Below are positions 1 through 8,523 of a stretch of DNA of 64,000 nt, piece after piece. Numbering within the stretch: position 1 is the first letter of the stretch; the number at the start of each line of letters is the position of its first letter. Source of the stretch: CAYMWF01 sp964394085 [NCBI: uncultured Gemmatimonadota bacterium]. GTDB taxonomy: Bacteria > GCA-2686955 > CAYMWF01. The translations under genes were made by a program, and so were the position numbers. Location of the stretch: the NCBI GenBank assembly GCA_964394085.1, contig CAYMWF010000010.1, forward strand, positions 30,645 to 94,644. Direction: 5' to 3'. The notes under the pieces are model-generated. The model searched no databases. It saw nothing but the letters and a program-made list of their open reading frames with translations, and had not been told where the DNA came from.

Positions 1-113
1 ATCGAACTTGAATCCCGCGGATCCTGGCAGGGGAAATGGTTTCGTTCCGATTCGTCAGATTCCCGATCAAGCGAAATCTAGTTTGAAGATCACGCCGGCT
101 TGAGTGGAACCGT
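1..113. other. Window edge, no supported gene
   Basis: This is the stretch downstream of the minus-strand gene that ends at 114. A plus-strand frame open from base 1 stops at a TAG at 79-81 and could be the tail of a convergent gene, but about 26 residues of low-complexity sequence are too little to judge. No terminator-like hairpin with a T-run is evident. Confidence 0.3.
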
Positions 114-1805
114 CTACCAGACTGCTTCACCCTCGCGAATTTGACCATGTTTTTCGATATCGAAAGGAATAATATTTATTTTCGAGTGATCCATTTCGAT
201 TTTATATCTCACGCCCGGAAAATCAGGGCAGAAGATAGGCACGTCCGATGCGGGAAAACTTTTGATATTTTCCAGTTTCTCGCCCAGGCGTTTGAGTTCG
301 GATTCGGAGTCTCCCATAGTCGTTCTGAATAAGTCTTGAAGAGTTTCGATTCGTCCTCTAAAATCTTCGAATCCGCTTCTTTCCATAGACCGCTCAGCTA
401 GATTTTTCTCTAAGAGCTGGTCTAATTTTGGAAGCCAGGAGTTAAACAGGGATTCTGCACCGTCTCCGTACTCTTCATTGAATTCACCTTGAAGCTCGCT
501 CAGGATCTGATTCAAATGAGATCTGAGTTCTATATCTTCTTCCTGCATCTGATCGCGTTTCGTCTTGAATAACGTATTTGTAGCGCTGGCCAGCACATCA
601 TCGCCGGTTTCTTCCGGCATTGCCTTTTTGATACTATCTCGTTTCGCTTTAGCCCAGGAGTATGCTGAATAGAAGTACATACCCACAGTATCCAATCTCG
701 TGGAGTGCGGTTTCTGCCCTTCCTCAAGAAGAGAATACTGGAATGTTGTTTTAAGAGTATCAACCCAGTTCGATGCATCCTTGATTACTAAAAAATCATC
801 AGGTAATTCATCCATGTATCCTGAAAGTTGTGAGAACTTGCCTGACAGTTCTGTTGCTCTCGGGCTCAACGATGCTTTGAATAGAAGGAATCCTCTTACT
901 CTCCCCAGAAGCTCAGCGTTTTCTCTGTCTGAAAACCGGAACAGCCATTTCAAGCTGTCAGCTGAAGTTGCATATTCTTTCATAAGTTCCGGGTTGCGAT
1001 CACCATTTTCAAAGTAGTTGCGAAGTTCTTCCAGCATAATTGTATGATTTTCATTGCATGGGGAGAGGAAGTGTTCTGACAGGATGAAATGTTTGATGCT
1101 GTCTATTGCCGTTACAAAATCCCGTGGAATAATGGATGCTTTGGGATACTCCTTTTTGAATTCAGCGATTTCATCAAGTGAAAGCACTTTTTCAATGGTA
1201 TCTTGAATGGCGGTAACGATTTGACCCTTGGCGTTTACTAATGTGAAATCGAGCGAATCAGCAGTGGCCATCAACGGCTGGAGCTTATCGATCGATAAGC
1301 ACGTTCGATCCCCTTCTGAGACAGACTCCTGGATTCTTCTGTATAAAGAATGATAATAATCCTGCTTGGCGTTTATCTGCCCAACATATTTCATGTATCG
1401 ACCAAGGCTGTCGAGGACAGGAACGTACTCTTTTCGATCGTATTGGAAGAAGAGCTTCAGATCTTCTGCGACTTTTGCATAAGCAAGGAGGAGTGAATCC
1501 GAATCCAGGATATTTTTCGATTTGGAAAAGGTTTTCAAGTCATCGAACTTTGACAGGTAGTCCTCTGTCTGTTCTTTGATGAATTTTTGAAGTGTATCGA
1601 GATTTGTCGTGAATTCTTGCGTGGAGGTGAAATAACGATTTTCGAAAGAGAGGAGTGCAAGCATATCCGAGTGTGCCTGGAGCTTTTTCGCTTCTTGCCT
1701 TCGCATTTCCCCCTGGGGTATGAGTATCGAAGCAAAAAGGCCGATTATTGTAAGCACAATCAACGCCTTTAAAAGAATCGAACCCTTCTCTCTTTGTCTA
1801 CTCAT
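114..1805 (-). CDS. Pilin-like N-terminus on a long helical secreted protein (hypothetical)
   Basis: 563 residues from the ATG at 1805, chosen because GGGAGAG lies 4 nt upstream; a longer frame from 1832 has no such site. Residues 7-30 align position by position with a type IV prepilin N-terminus: a Gly after a basic stretch, then a hydrophobic helix ending in IPQ, followed by a helix and an aromatic-rich segment like the alpha-beta loop of pseudopilins. The usual Glu at mature position 5 is Lys. The rest, roughly residues 70-520, is charged and helix-rich with many Asp-Ser/Asp-Thr pairs and is probably coiled coil. I do not recognise the family. A pilin-derived envelope fibre or a membrane-anchored helical protein are both possible. 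It stands alone on the minus strand. Confidence 0.7.
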   Translation of the reverse strand: MSRQREKGSILLKALIVLTIIGLFASILIPQGEMRRQEAKKLQAHSDMLALLSFENRYFTSTQEFTTNLDTLQKFIKEQTEDYLSKFDDLKTFSKSKNILDSDSLLLAYAKVAEDLKLFFQYDRKEYVPVLDSLGRYMKYVGQINAKQDYYHSLYRRIQESVSEGDRTCLSIDKLQPLMATADSLDFTLVNAKGQIVTAIQDTIEKVLSLDEIAEFKKEYPKASIIPRDFVTAIDSIKHFILSEHFLSPCNENHTIMLEELRNYFENGDRNPELMKEYATSADSLKWLFRFSDRENAELLGRVRGFLLFKASLSPRATELSGKFSQLSGYMDELPDDFLVIKDASNWVDTLKTTFQYSLLEEGQKPHSTRLDTVGMYFYSAYSWAKAKRDSIKKAMPEETGDDVLASATNTLFKTKRDQMQEEDIELRSHLNQILSELQGEFNEEYGDGAESLFNSWLPKLDQLLEKNLAERSMERSGFEDFRGRIETLQDLFRTTMGDSESELKRLGEKLENIKSFPASDVPIFCPDFPGVRYKIEMDHSKINIIPFDIEKHGQIREGEAVW

Positions 1806-1869
1806 CAAACTCTCCCGGGAAAGACAAAACACCTAAATTCAACAAGTTAACAGCGCTTTATTTATCAGT

Positions 1870-2070
1870 TCAGCCCTGATATGTCAAGTAGAAATGCTTC
1901 AAGTAAATCCCGGTTTGGTTTTCGAAATACTGATAATCCACCCGTTTGAAGAATTCCGGATCGAAGGGTTTAGACCTCCCCGGGACGATATTCTTGTCTT
2001 TCTTGAGGTTGTTCCTTAACAGATACTTAAAACTTGCTCGATTTATCCGATAGAAATGGAATAGAGGCAT
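1870..2070 (-). CDS. Possible small basic protein, uncertain
   Basis: A 66-residue minus-strand frame lies just upstream of the pilin-like gene and in the same direction. It is rich in Lys, Arg, Phe and Tyr and has no recognisable motif. The start is preceded only by a weak AGG-containing stretch. It fills an otherwise empty 300-bp gap, so it is listed, but it may be a chance frame. Confidence 0.2.
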   Translation of the reverse strand: MPLFHFYRINRASFKYLLRNNLKKDKNIVPGRSKPFDPEFFKRVDYQYFENQTGIYLKHFYLTYQG

Positions 2071-2121
2071 CTTTGCCTATAATGTGATTGCCATTAAAAT
2101 CCCTCGTGAACTGGAGGAATA

Positions 2122-2442
2122 GTGACTGCCCTCTCGATTGTGAAACTTGCACTCGATATCGTTTTTATGTGCGTTGGCGCGTACCTGGTGTTCTTTCTTT
2201 TAAAGGAGGGTGTCGTTTTCATCCTGTATCTTCGCAGGAAAAATTCGGCTAGAAAGAGGAAAGACAAGGAGCTCCTGCGTGAAATCTGTTCCCGTGTGAA
2301 TTCCGTTATTGAGGGTAGAACCGAATTGTCGGGAGATGAAAGAGAAGCTCTTGACAGGCTTCAGTCGCGGAAAGATCTGTCTAAAGATGAACTGGAGACA
2401 CTATCAGTTCTATCTTCCGCTTCTTCTTCAGAGGCTCAATAA
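2122..2442 (+). CDS. Small membrane protein with charged tail (hypothetical)
   Basis: 106 residues from a GTG start with a good GGAGGA site 6 nt upstream. Residues about 5-37 are hydrophobic and form one long or two short membrane segments. They are followed by a basic RRKNSARKRKDKE stretch and an amphipathic helical tail of alternating acidic and basic residues. No domain is recognised. A TATAAT match at 2079-2084 could be a -10 box, but no convincing -35 was found. The tail suggests a cytoplasmic protein-interaction helix, which is an inference. Confidence 0.55.
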   Translation: MTALSIVKLALDIVFMCVGAYLVFFLLKEGVVFILYLRRKNSARKRKDKELLREICSRVNSVIEGRTELSGDEREALDRLQSRKDLSKDELETLSVLSSASSSEAQ

Positions 2443-2743
2443 GATTAGCCTGTATCTGACCCCCGAGGATGCAGGGATTCACCATTCCGTTCCAGCTTCC
2501 CGCCCCGATCAAAGCTTTTCCGTTTAAATTTTCTCCGGCTGCCCATCTGAAGGCTACTCGCTACTCGGCCCGGTTCAAGCATGGTCTATATTACTGCGTA
2601 CATTCGTGATCTTGAGCAACAGCATAAATCTCAGTGGCGTAAAATTTGCAATTGGCCATTACTGTTTGAATAAGCAGGTGCAAGTCTTCTCCATGTGATT
2701 TTTAAGTCCAACCTCCTTCAATTTCGATAGACAAGGAGAACCG
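2443..2743. other. Intergenic stretch, nothing identified
   Basis: About 300 bases between the small membrane protein and comEC. I see no gene with a ribosome-binding site, no tRNA-like fold and no strong hairpin. It probably carries the comEC promoter, but no clear -35/-10 pair stands out. Confidence 0.4.
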
Positions 2744-5130
2744 ATGTTCTGGTTTGCGTGTGGCTCCGGGTTAGGGGTATATATTGCAGCAACGACAGGA
2801 TATTCCTCAGTTTATGTTATCTGGGTGGTTTTCGCAGCCATTGCGATTATCAAGTTTTTCGTTTTGTTGCGTACCGGGAATGAAACCGGAGCAGGGACCA
2901 CCATAATCTTCACAGTGCTCTTTTTTTTTGCGGTTTTCTCAGGTTCGAAGCAGCGCAACGTACCATCGATGCAGCACATCAAATCCTGTCGGAATTTACG
3001 GGACAGGTAACACATGTTTCAGGAATTGTTCACGCAGTGGACAAAAAGAAGAAGAACAGTGGAACCTGCTACAAGATACTTCTTGCGTCTCCGATCATCC
3101 GATCGCAGCATTGCGTATTCGCAGAATTTCCGGGCAAAATCCTAATTTACACGAAATGTGATGCGACTGACATTCTCCCGGGAGATCGAATTTCGATGAC
3201 CGGCATGATCTCCGTTCCGGATGTCGCGAGGAATCCCGGAGCATTCGATTTCAACCGATACCTTTCAGGCCGGAAGATATACGGCGTCGTTTTCTCGGGT
3301 TCGGATCTGCATGTCGAGCGCTCAGGCGGTTTCGGTTTATTCCGGGTCATGCATATTTCCAGAAACTTGGCTCTCTCTGTAATTGAAAAGTACGTGGGAA
3401 CCGGAGAATGCGCGGGACTTGTCCAAGGCTTAATTACCGGCAACCGCGCTGACCTCGATAGAGATACGGTAGAAGAATTCACCAGAATAGGAATCGTTCA
3501 TCTTCTGGCTGTGTCCGGATTGCATGTGGGTTTGATCGCAGTTTGTGTCAGAATTGTTTTATCATCGATCCGGATACAACGACCTGCGGTCTTGATACTC
3601 ACGGTGATAACACTTTTTTCGTATACTGCATTTACAGGGTTCCGAATATCGGTAATCAGGTCTTCGGTCATGCTTTCACTGTTTCTGCTCGCGCCCCTTA
3701 CCGGTCGAGCTGTCACTCCAATGCATTCTTTGTATCTGGTCGGTACAGCCGTACTGCTTTACCAACCTCATCAATTGTTCGATGTGGGTTTTCAGCTTTC
3801 TTTTTCAGCTGCCGCCGGCATTCTTCTAGGGATGCGATCACGAGGGGAAAAGGTAAGCGCGGTTTCTCGCTGGCTGTTTGAGCCTTTTAAAGTTTCCCTT
3901 TTCGCCCAGCTGGCCACTCTCCCTGTTCTACTTCATCACTTCGGCAGGATTTCACTGATTTCGCCATTTTCAAATCTCCTGGTGCTTCCCGTGGTGGGAA
4001 TACTTCTCCCCGCCAGCCTGCTTCTTCTTTTTCTGTCCCCTCTTCATTCCTTCGCACTTGCCGCGGGAGGAGCGGTCAAACTGTTGGCCTGGATTGTGCT
4101 GAGTTCCTCTGAATTTCTGGCGAAAGTCCCGTTTGCGGAGTTTTATCCCGGTTTGGTTCCAGGTTTCGCCGTAGGCGTATATTACATCTTCCTCGGGTCG
4201 GTTTTGCTGCCGGCCGCCGGTATGAAAGCACGAAGAATCGTTGCAGTTTCAGCGATTTTAACAGTTGTCGGAACCATTGGAGTTTCGACATATCGAAGTC
4301 ACAGGTATCTGACCGTATCATTTCTTGATGTCGGCCAGGGTGACTGTATTACGCTGACCCTGCCCGGTGGTGATATTATGGTGATTGATGCCGGGGGACG
4401 ACGTTGGAGTGGATTCGATTACGGTGAACGGGTGGTTATTCCATACTTGCGATACATCGGTGCTCGAACAATAGATATACTGATGTGCACTCATGCACAT
4501 CATGACCACTACGGCGGATTGTCTGCGCTGCTGAACCATTTCACAGTTGATACCTTCATATCGGGAGATACCCTCGCAGCCGGTTCCGATTATCGATCTA
4601 TGATGGCCCATGCCCGCGCGAAAGCTCATGAAACAATTATTCCACCCGGAAATGTTCCAACCATATTCGCTTCTAACAATTGCACGACCTGGATCTGGAA
4701 TCCATCGGTTTTATCCAAAGAATCGTACTCTATCAATGACCGCTCTTTGACGGTAAAAATACGCTACGGTAAAGCCACGTTTATTTTCAGTGGAGATCTC
4801 GAGATCGAAGGAGAAGAGCTCTGGCTCAACCATGCAGGGATTCACGCAGGTGCTACAGTGCTGAAAGCACCGCATCATGGTTCGAGCACATCGAGTGCAG
4901 AAGAATATATCGATAAGATCAGGCCTTCTATAGCCGTGATTTCGTGTGGTAGAAGAAATCGGTTCGGTCATCCGGATCCGGAGATAATATCCAGGTATCT
5001 CCGACGCGGGGTGCGGGTGTACAGAACTGATGTGAATGGAGCGGTAATCCTCCGGACGGATGGGAATTTCCTGGAAATGCGACGGATGGTTTCAGGAAAA
5101 GTGGAAAAGATGATTTTACAAGGTGATTGA
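2744..5130 (+). pseudogene. comEC: ComEC/Rec2 DNA-uptake channel, frame broken at a T9 run
   Basis: ComEC is the inner-membrane channel that passes single-stranded DNA during natural transformation. The start at 2744 follows AAGGAG. The N-terminal membrane segments run in one frame to the nine T at 2921-2929, after which the family's sequence continues in the -1 frame (FLRFEAAQRT). Adding one T would fuse the parts into about 795 residues, a normal ComEC length. The downstream part, open from 3037 to 5130, holds the Competence membrane domain and a C-terminal metallo-beta-lactamase domain with DVGQGD, THAHHDHYGG, SGDLE and APHHGS motifs. Everything else is intact, so this could be a sequencing error, slippage-dependent expression or a recent mutation. 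Without slippage only an 88-residue fragment would be made from the first start. Confidence 0.85.
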
Positions 5131-5202
5131 GTTGATTCTAAAACCTACGGAAGATGACTCATGTCTTTGCAGTGTATCTTCAAAAGATATCCCGGGAGCC
5201 GC

Positions 5203-5232
5203 AAAGAAAAACGCCGGCTTTTTACACCGGCG
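5203..5232 (-). terminator. Rho-independent terminator of the beta-barrel gene
   Basis: On the minus strand CGCCGG and CCGGCG (5232-5227 and 5217-5212) form a 6-bp GC stem with a 9-nt loop, directly followed by GTTTTTCTTT. It lies 42 bases past the stop of the minus-strand gene. On the plus strand the hairpin has no T-run, so it serves only the minus-strand transcript. Confidence 0.75.
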
Positions 5233-5273
5233 AATGTGAACGAACCTTGGGTCCACATATTCTTGTGGCTTAT

Positions 5274-6263
5274 CTATCCTTCCAATTTCCCTTCTTCGGC
5301 TCCTGATTCAGGTTCTTCTACTCCTGCTTCGGATTCAGGTTTATTCAAGTATTCTTTGAGAATATCCAGATCTTTTTCGACAGTTTCCCGTCGTTTCCTC
5401 AGATTTTCCAACTCATCCTGCAGCACTCTGTTATGGTTCCGTTCTTCTCTGATCGTATCGATGAGCTGTTCTTTCCTTGAAAGCTCCGGACGCAGCTGGT
5501 TGAACCTGTAAGAAATGCCGAAAGCAAGTTTTGTATGATGACCGGGATTCTTCGATGAAGAGTTGGCGGCCGGGTCGAATGCTTTCTCGATATCCGTTAC
5601 AGCGAACCTCAAGGTGAGCAGTTCGGTAAGTTGGACCAGCACCCCTGCATTGAGATCCCGTCCGTCTTCTTCAGCTGTAAGACAGATTCTGCTGCTGGGC
5701 CAGACCGCCAGTCCTGCGAAAATTCCATGGAAGTTTTTACTGATATTCTGACTTCCCACGAAACGGCCCGAGCCCACACCGAACTGAGTAGTAAAAGGCA
5801 GCCCCGGAATCATATCCCAGTTCTTGCCGAACGAAGCGAAAAAGGAATAGTTCTGATCGTGATCGTAGGCATGACTCGAAAAATCAGAACCGAACTGGGA
5901 GATATCCTTTTTATCGGTAATGTTTTGAATTCCCAGTGTAATAGATGGAACATATCTTGTTTCGTGATACGCGATTACGGCGATGCCGGCATGGACCTGC
6001 TGCTCAGATTCAAGTGAAATATTCGCTTGAGCCCAATCGAGTATGCCTATGGATATGTTTTGGGAGCCCTTTGAATGATTCCAGCCCTCCGACAGATATG
6101 CGTGCATTGCCATCTCACCTTGAACAGCTAGATGAGGCAATATGCGGGAGGAAGGAATATCAACAAATTCACCCTGAAAGAACACCCGCCCGTAAAGACT
6201 TGTTGGTGCAAGAAAAACGAGCGTCGCGATACAGAAGATTGTAACTAACTTGACCACCTTCAT
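5274..6263 (-). CDS. Outer-membrane beta-barrel protein, YjbH-like, with C-terminal coiled coil
   Basis: 329 residues with a clean signal peptide (about residues 1-25, ending SLYG-RV) and GGAGGT 4 nt before the ATG. Residues 30-260 alternate hydrophobic and polar strands with Gly/aromatic turns. The pattern GVGSGRF followed later by EEDGRDLNAG is what I associate with YjbH-type barrels of exopolysaccharide systems. The frame ends with a coiled coil (about 265-305) and an acidic Glu/Gly/Pro tail. It is transcribed divergently from the TPR/motor cluster and may be an outer-membrane partner of it, which is inference from position only. The family call is from memory and moderately sure; outer-membrane location is surer. 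Confidence 0.6.
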   Translation of the reverse strand: MKVVKLVTIFCIATLVFLAPTSLYGRVFFQGEFVDIPSSRILPHLAVQGEMAMHAYLSEGWNHSKGSQNISIGILDWAQANISLESEQQVHAGIAVIAYHETRYVPSITLGIQNITDKKDISQFGSDFSSHAYDHDQNYSFFASFGKNWDMIPGLPFTTQFGVGSGRFVGSQNISKNFHGIFAGLAVWPSSRICLTAEEDGRDLNAGVLVQLTELLTLRFAVTDIEKAFDPAANSSSKNPGHHTKLAFGISYRFNQLRPELSRKEQLIDTIREERNHNRVLQDELENLRKRRETVEKDLDILKEYLNKPESEAGVEEPESGAEEGKLEG

Positions 6264-6531
6264 TTAGACCTCCAACAAGCGAGGAATCAGCCTGCTTCCG
6301 AAAATCTAATCGGATGAAAAGGGGAAAGCTTGACACCTTTGTCTTTATCTGCGAACCAAGTGGAGTGAATGTGATCTGAGCCTTGTCGATATAAGGTGTG
6401 AGAATTCTTTACAATCATGAAACAGAGCTTCAAAGTTTATGGTCTGGCGGATTTTCCGGTTGAGCGAGGGAAATATGAGAGCTAAAGACGAAAATATCTT
6501 CTCCGATAATGAGTGAAGGGTTTCCGACAGC

Positions 6532-8523
6532 ATGCGAAGAATACACCGGACCGTTTTTTGTCAATGGGGAGAAAAATACTTCGTGACTCGAACAAAACCG
6601 CACTGTGCAAGTTGGATTAGCATTTTAATGGTGCTTGTGACCTCTCTGGTTTGCCAACCGGTTTCATTAAACATAGCTGTGGCGAAGCCGACTGATACAC
6701 TGCACGCTACTGAAACACAGGAAATCGATGATCTCGAAACAACGCTTACCCGGGAGCACGGTTCTACTGTTTCCCGACTGGCTACGCTCGAGCAGGAACT
6801 ATATTTATATGATGATGCCGTTATTTTAAGGGAATTAGGGTGCCATAAGCAATCTATCTCCAGCCTGAAACGTGAACTTTCTGTAGAAAAAGCTCATACG
6901 AAACGATTGCGCAGGGAACTCCAGACCGGGCAAGAAGGCTTTGTCGATGTTTCGCAGTTGGAAAAAAGCTTGCTTCTTTCTACGGAATCGGAATGGCTGG
7001 AAGAACGATTGTCTGAACTACAGTTCGGCAACTGGGAAATGGCCAAAAGAATAATGAACCAGGCGGATGGCATTTTACCCAGGGCTGTGCTGGAATCCAC
7101 TATGTGGGAAGTCCTTTCCGAGGAAGAACTCGAACAGGCAATCAGTTTCATCAGGCAACAGCGTGAACGGGTTGACCGTTTCAGGATGGAAAAGAAGCTT
7201 GTCGAAGATGCCGCTTTCCAACTACAGAAAGAACGTCTTCGTGCGGAGCTTCTCGACTCCATGTCACCTGAGGAACTCGCAATATTTTATGCATCTCAAT
7301 TAGAAACTGCCCGACGCCGACTGAAGGCGGGCTTGGAAGGGGAAGGACTTTTAAACGAGGTAAACCTCCGGGTCGCCTACAGGAGGCTCGAAGAGATCGA
7401 TGCGATGGCCCCTGAAGATTTTATTTCCAGGGATGAAACTAAAATTCTTCTGGCCCTTGCAGCTGTCGAATTGAATCGCTTCGAAAAAGCGGAAGAGGTG
7501 CTGGCAGCTCTTATAGATGTCATTCAGCCGGATAATCCGCTTTATTCCATCGTTATACTTCAAGAAATGCAACTTGCGTTCGCGAGCAGGAAATATCCTC
7601 CGGTGGTCGACCTGGGCAAACGGCTTCTACAGCGCCCTGATATTGGTCGTTCTACGGAGAACCGCGCACGCTATCTTGCCGGATTGAGCGCCTATCTTTC
7701 TGGGCTCCCATCGGATGGAAAAGAGATACTGGAAGGGATAAAAGGAAAGAACAGCTATTACTTTTATAGCAGGTTTTATATGGCGCTTCATGATGCGGAG
7801 ATGGGTGAATTCAGAGTTGCGGCGGATCGATTGCTCGCCCTCCTCGAGAAATTACCGAAGACTCGAAATACCTATGACCTGGAAAATAGAACGACCTTGG
7901 CTCTTGCATATATATATTTTGAAATGGGTGAACCTGGAACCGCATTCAGATTATTTCAAGATATACCTGCGGGCACTCCGTTTGAGATTGCGGCAAGTTA
8001 TGGGACTGCTTGGTGCCTGATCGCCCTGGAACATTTCGATGAAGCGGAAAACCAGTTGCATTACTGCAGAAAGGTCGGGGTCGGCACGCTTATCGAATTC
8101 GAAGCGATATTCACTCTTGTCGAACTTTATATCGATCAGCGAAGGTTCGAGGAATCCAGGATTGAATGTCTTGCGCTGAAGGATCAGTTGATAGAATTGA
8201 CCGGTGGTATTGGTTCCTTCGGCGTATCGAAAGAAATGCAGTTGATTACTGAGCTTCGTGACGAAACAGCCGAGTTCTCACAAAGAATAGACTCGGATAG
8301 AATACAGGAGAAAATGGACGAAGCTGTTCGTGCACTCAATCAAATCGATTCGGAGCTTTACGCTCTTACCGCCAGACTGGGTGGAGAGATCGATCCCGCG
8401 ATTCTGCTTTGCCGAACTGACAGATTACTTGCCGAGATTGAACTGGCGCGTCTGGCTGCATTGCGAGAAGAGCTCGGAATGATTACAGCTGAAGGCTCAT
8501 CGACCCATGGAACACGACCATGA
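6532..8523 (+). CDS. Secreted TPR-repeat protein, first of the motor cluster
   Basis: 663 residues from the ATG at 6532. A GTG at 6583 with GGGGAG upstream would give a more compact signal peptide and may be the true start. After the hydrophobic segment the protein has a coiled-coil part (about residues 70-240) and then repeated helix pairs of TPR type (about 270-560) with AEEVLAAL- and AENQLHYC-like units. A further coiled coil lies near the C-terminus. It overlaps the next gene by 4 nt (ATGA), so the two are translationally coupled. Periplasmic TPR proteins in this position occur in Agl/Glt-type motor clusters, where they scaffold the envelope complex. The exact role is inferred. Confidence 0.75.
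   Translation: MRRIHRTVFCQWGEKYFVTRTKPHCASWISILMVLVTSLVCQPVSLNIAVAKPTDTLHATETQEIDDLETTLTREHGSTVSRLATLEQELYLYDDAVILRELGCHKQSISSLKRELSVEKAHTKRLRRELQTGQEGFVDVSQLEKSLLLSTESEWLEERLSELQFGNWEMAKRIMNQADGILPRAVLESTMWEVLSEEELEQAISFIRQQRERVDRFRMEKKLVEDAAFQLQKERLRAELLDSMSPEELAIFYASQLETARRRLKAGLEGEGLLNEVNLRVAYRRLEEIDAMAPEDFISRDETKILLALAAVELNRFEKAEEVLAALIDVIQPDNPLYSIVILQEMQLAFASRKYPPVVDLGKRLLQRPDIGRSTENRARYLAGLSAYLSGLPSDGKEILEGIKGKNSYYFYSRFYMALHDAEMGEFRVAADRLLALLEKLPKTRNTYDLENRTTLALAYIYFEMGEPGTAFRLFQDIPAGTPFEIAASYGTAWCLIALEHFDEAENQLHYCRKVGVGTLIEFEAIFTLVELYIDQRRFEESRIECLALKDQLIELTGGIGSFGVSKEMQLITELRDETAEFSQRIDSDRIQEKMDEAVRALNQIDSELYALTARLGGEIDPAILLCRTDRLLAEIELARLAALREELGMITAEGSSTHGTRP

Noticed and set aside
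6345-6533. 62-codon minus-strand frame between the beta-barrel gene and the TPR gene
   Set aside because: No ribosome-binding site, no family resemblance, and it starts at the divergent gene's own start region.
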